A stretch of DNA of 64,000 bases, from NCBI GenBank assembly GCA_002694745.1, contig NZMY01000006.1, positions 112,418 through 176,417 of the forward strand, read 5' to 3'. Source of the DNA: Croceicoccus sp. (lineage in GTDB: Bacteria > Pseudomonadota > Alphaproteobacteria > Sphingomonadales > Sphingomonadaceae). The notes below the pieces were generated by a model. That model saw nothing but the letters and a program-made list of their open reading frames with translations. It ran no database searches and was not told the origin of the DNA. Shown here piece after piece: positions 55,049-63,326 of the stretch. The first letter of the stretch is position 1, and each line of letters opens with the position of its first letter. The translations under genes were made by a program, and so were the position numbers.

Positions 55049-55951
55049 ATGGAAGACGACGAAAACCCCATGCCCGACACGATGAGCGACCCCGAAAAGG
55101 TTGCCGCCACCGTGCGCCTGCTGACGCTGGACAAGCAGACTGAAAATCATTTCCTCGGCCATCGCAAGCCGGGCGGCATCGGCCGCATCTATGGCGGCCA
55201 GGTCGTCGCCCAGGCATTGGCGGCGGCGCAGAACACCGTCGATCCCGCACGCCGACCCCATTCGCTGCATGCCTATTTCCTGCGCGGCGGGGACGAGGAT
55301 TATCGCATCGAATTCTCGGTCGCGCGCGATTTCGACGGCGGCAGCTTTTCGAACCGCCGCGTTATCGCGGCGCAGAACGGCGTGCCGATCCTGAACCTCA
55401 CCGCCTCGTTTCATCGGCAAGAGGATGGGCTTTCGCACCAAATGCCGATGCCCGAAGTGCTGATGCCCGAGGATCTGGAAACCGAGGACGAGGTGATGAA
55501 GCGCCTCGGCCGCCCGATAAAGGCAATGGCCGCGTTCCGCCGCAACCGCTCCTATGAAATCCGCATGCCGCCCATTTCGCCGGACGGCAGGCTGAACGAT
55601 CGCGGGCACGCCTATTTCTGGTTCCGGATGAAGGCGCCGCTGCCCGCCGATACAGCGATGCACCGGTTGGTGCTTGCCTATATCTCGGATTACGGCCTGC
55701 TTTCTGCGCCCATGGCCATGCATGGACGGGCGTGGTGGCGCGGAGGGTTTCGGGCCGCCAGCCTCGATCATGCGATCTGGTTCCACGCTGATGCGCGGAT
55801 CGACGACTGGGTGCTTTACGCGCTCGATTCCCCGTGGTCGGGCGATGCACGCGGCTTTGGGCGCGGCCTGTTCTTTACGCGCGACGGCCAGCTGATTGCC
55901 TCCACCGCGCAGGAGGGGCTGATGCGGGTGGTCGAGGAGAAGTCTGAATAA
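55049..55951 (+). CDS. tesB: acyl-CoA thioesterase II (TesB)
   Basis: A 300-residue double hot-dog enzyme releasing fatty acids from acyl-CoA. The N-terminal hot dog has IYGGQVVAQALAAAQ and HAYFLRGG; the C-terminal hot dog has LDHAIWFHADARIDDWVLY and the Asp/Gln catalytic region near GRGLFFTRDGQLIAS. Three close ATGs (55049, 55070, 55082) are possible starts; none has a strong ribosome site. Confidence 0.92.
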   Translation: MEDDENPMPDTMSDPEKVAATVRLLTLDKQTENHFLGHRKPGGIGRIYGGQVVAQALAAAQNTVDPARRPHSLHAYFLRGGDEDYRIEFSVARDFDGGSFSNRRVIAAQNGVPILNLTASFHRQEDGLSHQMPMPEVLMPEDLETEDEVMKRLGRPIKAMAAFRRNRSYEIRMPPISPDGRLNDRGHAYFWFRMKAPLPADTAMHRLVLAYISDYGLLSAPMAMHGRAWWRGGFRAASLDHAIWFHADARIDDWVLYALDSPWSGDARGFGRGLFFTRDGQLIASTAQEGLMRVVEEKSE

Positions 55952-55955
55952 GAAA

Positions 55956-55987
55956 GGGGCGCTGCCGGTTTAGCAGCGCCCCGTTTT
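55956..55987. terminator. bidirectional terminator between tesB and TPR/SPOR gene
   Basis: GGGGCGCTGC and GCAGCGCCCC form a perfect 10-bp stem with a 7-base loop. GTTTT follows on the plus strand and TTTCTTATT on the minus strand, so it can serve both converging genes. Confidence 0.88.
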
Positions 55988-56005
55988 CAGAGGAATTGGA
56001 CCCGA

Positions 56006-57466
56006 TCAATCGGCCTTGGCAAGGCGGGCCTTGTTCGGGACCGATTTGCCGCTTGGCCCATTGCCGCCCGCCTGCGCGATCGGAATGCAGCCATTGCCGC
56101 TGGCCTTGACGGCCGAGCACATGGCGTTCGCACCCTGGCGATCGAAACCGCCCGCAGCCACGCGCCAGTAATCCTTGCCGTCGACATTGGCCTTGGTAAT
56201 CACCGGCTGGCTACCCTTCAGATTGGCATAGCGGCTCTGGAACACCTTCCACCCGGCCTCGGCTGCCTCGGGGCTGGCATAGGAGCCGAGCTGCGCGATA
56301 TGCGTGCCGTTCGCGGCAGGCACGGGCAGCGGCGGCTTTGCCGCCGGTTTGGAAGCCGGCTTGGCGGCAGGCTTCGGCTCCGCCTTGGGCGCCGCAGCCA
56401 CTTTGACCGGCGCAGGTGCGGGCTGAACTGCCGGTTTCGCGGCAACCGCGGGCTTGCTGTCGGCCGGTGCTGCCGAACGCGCCGCCGAACTGGCGGGCAG
56501 CGAAGCCACCACGACCGCCTTGGGCGCAGTGCGAGACGACGGTATCGGGGCCGGCTTCGGTTCCGCGGCAGGAGCCGGCTGGACCACCGCGAGCGAAACG
56601 GTCGAGGGCTCAGGCGCGGCCCTTACCGCCGTGTCCGCCTTCACCGGCGGTAGTTCGGCCTCGGCGGTCGGCGCTGCCGCCACGAGCACTTGCTCGCGAG
56701 CTGGAGCCGGTGCGGGCGCAGCTGCCATCCGGGGCTTCGGTTCGGGGGCCGCCATCACCGGGGCCGAATTGGCCAGCGCAAGCTGCTGCGGCATGCCGCG
56801 ATCCTCGACGGCTTCTGCGCCCATCAGAGCGGCGACGCGCTGGGCATAAAGGTCGGGGCGGGCGGTGCTGGCCCATTCGGTCATCCGTTCACCGATCTCG
56901 TTCGCGGGCACGTCCTGCGCGGCCATGGCGCGCGCCTCGCGCCAGCGACCGTCGAGCGCGAACGCATAGGCCAGGTTCTGACGCGATTTGGGCGTGTTGT
57001 TGCCCGCGCGAATGTCGGACGCGATGATCTCAACCCCTCGCGCGGTTTCGCCCGCAAGCGCCAGCGCAAGACCGCGATCGGCCGCCGGAATCGCGCTGCC
57101 CTGCATATTGATCGTACCAACGGCAAGACGAGGCTCGCCCGCACCCGTTTGCGCCAGTGCCAGCATCAGCGCCGTGCGCGGGCTGGCATCGCCCAGCTCG
57201 ACCGCCGCCGCCAGCGAATCGCGCGCCGAAATCATGCGGCCCGCCTTCAGATAGGCCTGGCCCAGCAGCACGCGGGTTTCCGGATCGCGCGGATTTTCCA
57301 GCACGGCCCGCTCGGCATAGGAGACGGCCTTGTCGGCATTTTCCTTGGCCAGCGCGGCCTCGGCCTTTTCGGCATTGTCGCGGGCCGGTGCCGCGGCGGG
57401 AAGCGCCATGGCGCTCGCGCCGATCAATGCGATCATCAGGGCCTTGTGGCGGATACGGATATTCAT
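56006..57466 (-). CDS. secreted TPR protein with C-terminal SPOR domain
   Basis: A 486-residue exported protein. A signal peptide (about 1-27, ending LPAAAPARD) is followed by tetratricopeptide-like helices (about 28-250, for example AVLENPRDPETRVLLGQAYLKAGR). A long Ala/Pro/Lys linker spans about 265-400. A SPOR domain closes the protein (HIAQLGSYASPEAAEAGWKVFQ...YWRVAAGGFD). SPOR domains bind denuded glycan at division sites. It is the third gene of an operon with a ParA-like ATPase and an unknown protein, suggesting a spatially positioned envelope function. Confidence 0.82.
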   Translation of the reverse strand: MNIRIRHKALMIALIGASAMALPAAAPARDNAEKAEAALAKENADKAVSYAERAVLENPRDPETRVLLGQAYLKAGRMISARDSLAAAVELGDASPRTALMLALAQTGAGEPRLAVGTINMQGSAIPAADRGLALALAGETARGVEIIASDIRAGNNTPKSRQNLAYAFALDGRWREARAMAAQDVPANEIGERMTEWASTARPDLYAQRVAALMGAEAVEDRGMPQQLALANSAPVMAAPEPKPRMAAAPAPAPAREQVLVAAAPTAEAELPPVKADTAVRAAPEPSTVSLAVVQPAPAAEPKPAPIPSSRTAPKAVVVASLPASSAARSAAPADSKPAVAAKPAVQPAPAPVKVAAAPKAEPKPAAKPASKPAAKPPLPVPAANGTHIAQLGSYASPEAAEAGWKVFQSRYANLKGSQPVITKANVDGKDYWRVAAGGFDRQGANAMCSAVKASGNGCIPIAQAGGNGPSGKSVPNKARLAKAD

Positions 57467-57494
57467 GATTGGCGTCCTTGCATATCGCTCGCAG

Positions 57495-58241
57495 TCAGGC
57501 GTTGCCCATGACATGCGAGGAAGTGAAGCCGCTTTTCGGCGCGGGATCGACATAGCGCAGGATCGCGCGCTCGGCGATATCGACCTCGCTGCAACCCTCG
57601 CGGGCGGCGGCATTGGCGATCTTTTCGCGCATGGCATGGTCCGGATGGACCACCAGCACGGGACCGCGGCCGAAGATCATGGCGAACAGATGGGCGAACA
57701 TCGCGCGGACATGGCCGAACAGGCCAACCGGTGCTTGCCCGGCCTGTTCCGCATATGCCTGTTCGTCATATGCGGAAGGCTGCTCGAACGACGGCGCATG
57801 GCTGGCGACATAGTCCGGCGCTGGCGTGGCCGCTTCGCGCAGCCGGTTCTGCATCGCGCCGACGGGATTGGCGGCGGCGACGGGCTTCGAAGCGGCGACC
57901 GGCGCCGGAGTCCAGCCGGGTTCGGCCCGCTGGTCTTCGTCATAGCCTTCGGCTTCGTCCCAGTCCTCGCCATTCGAATGCAGATAGAGCGAATCGGGCT
58001 TGTCGCTGACAGGTGTAAGGCCGATCACGCTTCCGGCCGGATCGTGCGCGGGCGTGTCGCCCATGTCGTTCCAGCCGCAATCGTCCTCGGCACCGGTCAG
58101 CCAGCCGGACATGCCGGCCATGCTGCTGCCCGCTCCGAAACCGGTCTGCTGGACCGGGGACTGGCGCCGCATGGCGGGCTTTGCCGCGCCCTTCTTGGCC
58201 AGCAATCCGGCGGGCATGGCGTTCATGGTGATACCGTTCAT
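57495..58241 (-). CDS. unknown protein encoded between ParA-like ATPase and TPR/SPOR gene
   Basis: A 248-residue protein I cannot assign. The first two thirds look disordered, acidic and rich in Gly, Ala, Pro and Asp. A hydrophobic amphipathic stretch (GLFGHVRAMFAHLFAMIFGRGPVLVVHPD) at about 170-200 is followed by a small conserved-looking end (AAAREGCSEVDIAERAILRYVDP). GGGAGG precedes ATG 58241; the ATG at 58244 is equally possible. Tight spacing to both neighbours (13 and 28 bp) implies a joint function, perhaps adaptor between the ATPase and the envelope. Confidence 0.7.
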   Translation of the reverse strand: MNGITMNAMPAGLLAKKGAAKPAMRRQSPVQQTGFGAGSSMAGMSGWLTGAEDDCGWNDMGDTPAHDPAGSVIGLTPVSDKPDSLYLHSNGEDWDEAEGYDEDQRAEPGWTPAPVAASKPVAAANPVGAMQNRLREAATPAPDYVASHAPSFEQPSAYDEQAYAEQAGQAPVGLFGHVRAMFAHLFAMIFGRGPVLVVHPDHAMREKIANAAAREGCSEVDIAERAILRYVDPAPKSGFTSSHVMGNA

Positions 58242-58254
58242 CATCGCCTCCCGA

Positions 58255-58974
58255 TCAGGATCCGGCCGCGCGGCGACCGAAACCGCCGCCCGTGCGAGGA
58301 GCGCCAACGGCAGGCGCTGCGCCCTGCTGTCCGGCGAAAACATTGCGGCGGAAATTCTTTTCCAGACGTTCCGCAAGGAAGGCCCAGAGCTGTTCCATCT
58401 CTTGCGCCGAACGGCCGTGCGGATCGATTTCCATGACGGTGCGGCCATCGATCATCGATGCCGCGAAATCGGTGCGGTGATGCAGGACGACGGGCGCGAC
58501 CGTGCCATATTGCGCAAGCGCGGCGGCGGCTTCCGAGGTGATGCGCGCCTTGGACAGCGCGGAGTTCACCACGAAGACCAGCGGCTTGTTGGCGCGGGCG
58601 CAGATGTCGACGGTGGCACCGACAGCGCGCAGGTCATGCGGGCTGGGACGAGTCGGCACGACCACCAGTTCGGCGACCGAGATCACCGACTGGATCGCCA
58701 TGGTGATGGCGGGCGGCGGGTCGATCACGGCCAGCTTGAAACCCTGCTGCCGCAGCGTGGCAAGGTCGTTTGCAAGACGGGCGACGGCAGTCTGGGCAAA
58801 GGCGGGAAATTCGTCCTCCCGCTCGTTCCACCAGTCCGCCAGCGATCCCTGAGGGTCGATGTCGATAAGCACGACGGGGCCGGCGCCGGCACGCTGAGCC
58901 TGAACGGCCAGATGGCCGGACAGCGTGGTCTTGCCGGACCCACCCTTTTGTGAAGCCAATGCGAGAACGCGCAC
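58255..58974 (-). CDS. ParA/MinD-like P-loop ATPase (orphan, no ParB)
   Basis: A 239-residue ParA-family ATPase. The deviant Walker A KGGSGKTTLSGH (residues 10-21) has the signature lysine, followed by DIDPQGSLADWW and a Walker B-like VIDPPPA. No DNA-binding N-terminal domain and no ParB partner are present, so chromosome partition is unlikely; protein or envelope-complex positioning is more plausible. GTG 58974 follows GGGGGA. The C-terminus is Gly/Ala/Arg rich. It heads the three-gene operon. Confidence 0.82.
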   Translation of the reverse strand: MRVLALASQKGGSGKTTLSGHLAVQAQRAGAGPVVLIDIDPQGSLADWWNEREDEFPAFAQTAVARLANDLATLRQQGFKLAVIDPPPAITMAIQSVISVAELVVVPTRPSPHDLRAVGATVDICARANKPLVFVVNSALSKARITSEAAAALAQYGTVAPVVLHHRTDFAASMIDGRTVMEIDPHGRSAQEMEQLWAFLAERLEKNFRRNVFAGQQGAAPAVGAPRTGGGFGRRAAGS

Positions 58975-59200
58975 CAAGAATCCCCCTGAACATTTCGGTC
59001 GACCTCCAATCTTGCGGTTCAAACCTAATTTTGGGTTAATCGCTGATAATATTCTACAAGCACCGCTTTCAATTCCCTCGTCCCTCAGAGCCACGAGACA
59101 GGCCAAAAAGCTGCTCTTGCAATTCAGTCGCAAACGTATTGCTTTTGAGAGCGCCTCGCATTAGAACGTGATTCGACAGGATTGAGAGGGTTCTTTTCCG

Positions 59201-59374
59201 ATGATCATCTGCATCTGCAACGCCGTACGCGAAGGGGACCTCAGGGCCGCGGCCCGTTGCTGTTCGGGCGATGCGGAAGAGGTGTATCGCTGCATGGGGG
59301 TCGAGCCGCAATGCCGCCAGTGCCTGGAAGAGGCCGCCGACATTTGCATGGAAGAACGCGCCTGCGCCGCCTGA
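59201..59374 (+). CDS. bfd: bacterioferritin-associated ferredoxin
   Basis: A 57-residue [2Fe-2S] protein with cluster cysteines in the Bfd pattern: CxC at 4 and 6 (MIICICNAV) and CRQC in the second half. In E. coli and Pseudomonas Bfd reduces bacterioferritin to release stored iron. ATG 59201. It lies 131 bp before bfr on the same strand. Confidence 0.93.
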   Translation: MIICICNAVREGDLRAAARCCSGDAEEVYRCMGVEPQCRQCLEEAADICMEERACAA

Positions 59375-59505
59375 ACCTTTCTGCAGCCGTGCTTTTCGAA
59401 AACTGCTAATTCAAACCTCTCGCATCAGGCTTTATTGCTTGCATGCGCCGCCCTGCTTCGCGATGAGCGGGTGCGACCGGCCATTTGAATGCAAGGACAG
59501 TTTCG

Positions 59506-59994
59506 ATGAAAAGCGATCCCAAAGTCGTCGAGTACCTGAACAAGGCGCTCACCAACGAGCTGACGGCGATCAACCAGTACTGGCTGCACTATCGCACCTT
59601 GCACCATTGGGGCGTCCGCAAGCTGGCGGATTACGAACGCCACGAATCGATCGACGAGATGAAGCATGCCGACGTTCTGGCCGAACGCGTGCTGTTCCTT
59701 GACGGACTTCCCAATTTCCAGGCGATCCACAAGCTGAAGGTGGGCGAAACGGTCGAGGAAATCCTCAAGGCCGATCTCGCGCTGGAAATGGAGGCGATCC
59801 CGCTGCTGCGCGATGCCATCGAATATTGTGAGAAGGTGCGCGACTATGTCAGCCGCGAGATCTTCGAGCGCATCCTCGAAAGCGAGGAAGAGCATGTCGA
59901 TTTCCTCGAAACGCAGTTCGACATGATCGAACGCATGGGCCTGCATAATTACGTACAGCTGCAAAGCAGGCCGGCAGGCGACGACGAGGAATAG
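59506..59994 (+). CDS. bfr: bacterioferritin
   Basis: A 162-residue four-helix ferritin. The di-iron ferroxidase ligands Glu18, Glu51, His54, Glu94, Glu127 and His130 are all present at classical positions, and the haem ligand Met52 (DEMKHAD) is conserved. It stores iron in 24-mers. The start MKSDPK at 59506 is preferred over 59485. Partner bfd precedes it. Confidence 0.97.
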   Translation: MKSDPKVVEYLNKALTNELTAINQYWLHYRTLHHWGVRKLADYERHESIDEMKHADVLAERVLFLDGLPNFQAIHKLKVGETVEEILKADLALEMEAIPLLRDAIEYCEKVRDYVSREIFERILESEEEHVDFLETQFDMIERMGLHNYVQLQSRPAGDDEE

Positions 59995-60025
59995 GCGCTA
60001 CGGGCGTGGCCGGCCGGAGGGCGAC

Positions 60026-60430
60026 GTGACAGCAATCGGAGAGCCGCTGAAAAGCCGCCGCCAGAGCCGGTTCAAGGGCGCGATGATCCTTGCCATGGGC
60101 CTGCTGGCGATCACGATGGTGGTCGCGATCTGGCTGGCCTTCACCGCTGACGCGCCGACCGAGATCACCACCAACCCCGCAACCGGCGCGCTTGTCGTCA
60201 GTGGACCGGAGCAGGATTTCGTCGGGCGCGTCGATGGGCGCATCGATGGACAGGACATCTCCGTGCTTGGCCTGCCCGCATATCACGAACTGGCCGACAA
60301 TGCGGAGGCACTGGCCATGGTCTGCGCCTTGCGGGCCGATCCGACTGCGCAATGGTCCGAAGGCAGCGAGACCTTGCGCGCGCATCTCAATTCGCCGGAG
60401 ATGACGCGCTATTGCACGAACGGCCCGTGA
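60026..60430 (+). CDS. single-pass membrane protein, unknown function
   Basis: A 134-residue protein starting at GTG 60026 after GGAGG. A basic N-terminus (SRRQSRFKG) is followed by one membrane helix (AMILAMGLLAITMVVAIWLAF). An extracytoplasmic domain contains two cysteines. I recognise no family. It follows bfr by 31 bp and converges on der. Confidence 0.7.
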   Translation: MTAIGEPLKSRRQSRFKGAMILAMGLLAITMVVAIWLAFTADAPTEITTNPATGALVVSGPEQDFVGRVDGRIDGQDISVLGLPAYHELADNAEALAMVCALRADPTAQWSEGSETLRAHLNSPEMTRYCTNGP

Positions 60431-60446
60431 CGATTTTGACCGCGCC

Positions 60447-61826
60447 TCAGTCCTTGTTGGCGTAGGGGTTTTTCGCGCTACGCAGCATCAGCCGGACCGG
60501 CACCGCGCCAAAACCAAGCTCGCGCCTGATGCCATTCACCAGATAGCGGCGATAGCTTTCGGGCAGTTCGTCCAGCCTGGTGCCGAATATCACGAAACGC
60601 GGCGGGCGCGCGCCGACCTGTGTGATATAACGCAGCTTGATCCGCTTGCCGCCGGGTGCGGGCGGCGGATTGGCGGCCATCGCATCGTCGAACCACCGAT
60701 TGAGCCCTGCGGTCGGGACGCGGCGGTTCCATTGATCGCGAATGTCGAAGGCGGCCTGCAGCAACTGGTCGGTGCCCTTGCCGGTCTTGGCCGACACGGC
60801 GACCAGCGGCACGCCGCGCACCTGCGCCAGCCCTTCGTCCAGCGCAGCGCGTATCCCGTTGAACAGCGACGAAGGCTCTGCCGCCACGTCCCATTTGTTG
60901 ATCGCGACGATCAGCGCGCGGCCTTCCTCGACCGCATGGGCGGCGATCTTCAGATCCTGATGCTCCAGCCCCAGCGTCGCGTCGAGCAGCAGCACCACCA
61001 CCTCGGCAAAATCGACCGCGTGGCGCGCGTCTGCCACCGCCATGCGCTCAAGCTTGTCGGTCACGCGGGCGCGCTTGCGCATGCCGGCGGTGTCGATCAG
61101 CTTCACTTCGCGCGGCTCGTCGGTGCGCGGATCGGTCCAGTGCCAGTCGATCGTGATCGAATCGCGCGTGATCCCCGCCTCGGGCCCGGTCAGCAGCCGG
61201 TCTTCCTGCAGCAGGCGATTGATCAGCGTCGACTTGCCCGCATTGGGGCGGCCCACGATGGCCAGCTTGAGCGGACCCAGCGGCTTTTCCTCGCCGTCGT
61301 CCTCGACCGGCAGTTCCTGTTCGGGCTGCAAGGGATCGAGGATCGGCAGGATCGCCTCGAAGAGATCGGCCACGCCCTCGCCATGTTCGGCGGACAGCGC
61401 GACCGGATCGCCAAAGCCCAGCGCGAAACTCTCGTAAAGACCCGCGTCACCCGCCTTGCCCTCGGCCTTGTTGGCGACGAGCACGACCGGCACGCTCTGT
61501 CCGCGGAGCCAGCGGGCGATTTCCTCGTCCAGCGGCGTCACGCCTGCGCGCGAATCGATCACGAACAGCGCCATCGCCGCGCCGACCAGCGCCGCCTCGG
61601 TCTGGGTGCGCATCCGGCCCGGCAGGCTGGCGGGATCGTCGTCCTCCCAGCCGGCGGTGTCTACGATCTGGAACTTTAGCCCCAAGAGCTCGGCATCGCC
61701 GAAACGGCGGTCGCGCGTCACCCCCGGCTGGTCGTCGACCAGCGCGAGCTTCTTGCCGACCAGCCTGTTCCACAGGGTCGACTTGCCCACATTGGGGCGT
61801 CCGATGATCACGACTTGGGGTAGCAT
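60447..61826 (-). CDS. der: ribosome-associated GTPase Der (EngA)
   Basis: A 459-residue double GTPase required for 50S assembly. G domain 1 has GRPNVGKST at 9-17 and DTAGWEDD; G domain 2 has GRPNAGKST and DTAGMRKRARV. A KH-like domain closes the protein (PGGKRIKLRYITQVGARPPRFVIFGT). It follows the DUF3297 gene by 60 bp on the same strand. Confidence 0.96.
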   Translation of the reverse strand: MLPQVVIIGRPNVGKSTLWNRLVGKKLALVDDQPGVTRDRRFGDAELLGLKFQIVDTAGWEDDDPASLPGRMRTQTEAALVGAAMALFVIDSRAGVTPLDEEIARWLRGQSVPVVLVANKAEGKAGDAGLYESFALGFGDPVALSAEHGEGVADLFEAILPILDPLQPEQELPVEDDGEEKPLGPLKLAIVGRPNAGKSTLINRLLQEDRLLTGPEAGITRDSITIDWHWTDPRTDEPREVKLIDTAGMRKRARVTDKLERMAVADARHAVDFAEVVVLLLDATLGLEHQDLKIAAHAVEEGRALIVAINKWDVAAEPSSLFNGIRAALDEGLAQVRGVPLVAVSAKTGKGTDQLLQAAFDIRDQWNRRVPTAGLNRWFDDAMAANPPPAPGGKRIKLRYITQVGARPPRFVIFGTRLDELPESYRRYLVNGIRRELGFGAVPVRLMLRSAKNPYANKD

Positions 61827-61886
61827 GGCTGTCAGGTGGCGCTTATCACGCCGCCTTGCAACACAATTGCGCAGGCGCTGTGCCGG

Positions 61887-62201
61887 TCAGCCGGCTTTCG
61901 CGACCGGAGCGTCCTCGCCCAGATCCTCGAACCATGCCTCGACCGGACCGTTCAGCTTTATCGTCAGCGGACGGCCCTTGCGGTCCATCGTCTTGCCAGC
62001 CTGCACGCGCACCCAGCCCTCGGAAATGCAATATTCCTCGATATTGGTGCGCTGCGTGCCCTTGAAGCGGATACCCACGCCGCGGCGCAGGACATCCGCA
62101 TCGAAATGCTTGCTGCGCGGATCGATCGCCAGATGATCGGGCGGCACGTCGGGTCCCGAGGTTGCGGGCGCGGTTTCGGGTGAGCTGTTCTCTTCGGTCA
62201 T
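61887..62201 (-). CDS. DUF3297 family protein
   Basis: A 104-residue protein: PPDHLAIDPRSKHFDADVLRRGVGIRFKG, IEEYCISEGWVRVQAGKTMDRKGRPLTIKLNGPVEAW. This is the DUF3297 pattern, common in proteobacteria and of unproven function. ATG 62201 fits the family; upstream residues do not. It probably shares a transcript with der. Confidence 0.8.
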   Translation of the reverse strand: MTEENSSPETAPATSGPDVPPDHLAIDPRSKHFDADVLRRGVGIRFKGTQRTNIEEYCISEGWVRVQAGKTMDRKGRPLTIKLNGPVEAWFEDLGEDAPVAKAG

Positions 62202-62310
62202 GAGGACGGGGCCTCTACCCGGAACGGGGTGCTTGTCAACGGCTTCACGCTCTGGCAAAGGCGCGCCTCTGCCGACGCAAGGATGATTCTTCTCCTGCAA
62301 TGACGTCAGC

Positions 62311-62385
62311 GGGCGCGTAGCTCAGTGGTAGAGCACACCCTTCACACGGGTGGGGTCGCAAGTTCAATCCTTGCCGCGCCCACCA
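62311..62385 (+). tRNA. tRNA-Val (anticodon CAC)
   Basis: GGGCGCG and CGCGCCC form the acceptor stem, followed by A and encoded CCA. The D arm GCTCAGTGGTAGAGC, anticodon stem CACCC/GGGTG with loop TTCACAC (anticodon CAC), and T arm GCAAG-TTCAATC-CTTGC are all intact. A T-rich run follows at 62387-62391. tRNA-Val genes are frequent integration sites; the next 1.6 kb looks atypical. Confidence 0.95.
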
Positions 62386-62553
62386 CTTTTCAAAGACTTA
62401 CGGCGCGACTCGTCATTTGTATGAAACGAGTATGAAAAAACACGTCGGGCATTCCTCCGTAACCGGGACCCACGCACAATAGGCCTTGTTCGCGGTGCGA
62501 ACATCCAAGCTGCGCTAGAATCTCGAAGCGGGGGACTTTGCGGCCCACGCGAG

Positions 62554-62610
62554 GCTTGCGTAGCGATTCCTGCCAATGGCTTTTCATGGGCCGGTTGCAG
62601 ACTGTCTGCT
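62554..62610 (+). repeat. dispersed imperfect repeat, copy 1
   Basis: Contains GCTTGCGTAGCG (62554-62565) and GGGCCGGTTGCAGACTGTCT (from 62588), which recur in the same order and orientation at 63032-63116. Spacing between the two blocks differs (34 versus 62 bp). The surrounding 62386-62693 has no gene I can support. Confidence 0.7.
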
Positions 62611-62693
62611 ATCGGCAATCAGATCGCAAAAAGCTGCCATTCGGCTAGCGACCCAGTTGCGGATACATGTTTATCCAGCCTAAGGTTCCTGCG

Positions 62694-62993
62694 ATGACGG
62701 TTGACGAGAACACTGTTGCTCGAGGTGGATGCCCTCGCTGTCAGACGACGATACCATTAAAGCGCTGTTTGTTGCGTCGAGGCCATCCTTTCAAATGCCG
62801 TAGATGCGGAACATCGATCGTCGTTCCGAAGACAAGCGTCCGCCTAGCGATCTCGTTGTTCGTTTTATTTTCAGCAACACTCAAAGAAGCGCCTTACTGG
62901 TTCGTAGCAAGTATCATCGTTTGTTTAATAATAATGGGATGGATGTTATCAAAAGTTACCATATACAAAGGCGAGGTAAACACGGCTACTTGA
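62694..62993 (+). CDS. small zinc-ribbon membrane protein, unknown function
   Basis: A 99-residue protein. An N-terminal four-Cys ribbon (Cys13, Cys16, Cys35, Cys38: CPRC and CRRC) is rich in Arg/Lys between the pairs. Two hydrophobic segments follow (about 50-62 and 69-84). The base composition is lower in GC than the neighbours. A longer start at 62667 is possible. No family recognised; the layout resembles other small zinc-ribbon membrane proteins with unknown roles. It sits between two copies of a dispersed repeat. Confidence 0.6.
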   Translation: MTVDENTVARGGCPRCQTTIPLKRCLLRRGHPFKCRRCGTSIVVPKTSVRLAISLFVLFSATLKEAPYWFVASIIVCLIIMGWMLSKVTIYKGEVNTAT

Positions 62994-63031
62994 TTTACGG
63001 GCAGCTTTCCACCCCACTTCCTGCCGTCTAA

Positions 63032-63116
63032 GCTTGCGTAGCGGCCTCTCAAAAGCTGCCACGCGTTCAAGTTGCAGTTCTTCGGCTGCAATTGGGCCGG
63101 TTGCTGACTGTCTGCT
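63032..63116 (+). repeat. dispersed imperfect repeat, copy 2
   Basis: Second copy of the paired blocks GCTTGCGTAGCG (63032-63043) and GGGCCGGTTGCTGACTGTCT (from 63094). The gap 62994-63326 otherwise shows no convincing gene. Confidence 0.7.
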
Positions 63117-63326
63117 TTGGGCAGGCAACCAATGCAAATCGGCCATTTTGCTTCCGACCCCATGGCAGACCACCCATGTATGCCCAGCACCTGTTCAATG
63201 GCAGCCGTTTGTCGTGTCTCTACAACACATCAGGTAGCAGAAGCCCATGAAGTTCATCACTCTCAATCGCGCCTCGACCCTTTCCGTTGGGCTGAGCTGG
63301 CCGGGTTTCCGGCTCGTGAAGCAGCA

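Noticed and set aside
59117..59142. TTGC/GCAA inverted motifs upstream of bfd as an iron-regulator box
   Set aside because: Arms are only 4 bp and match known Fur/Mur/Irr boxes poorly; chance occurrence is likely.
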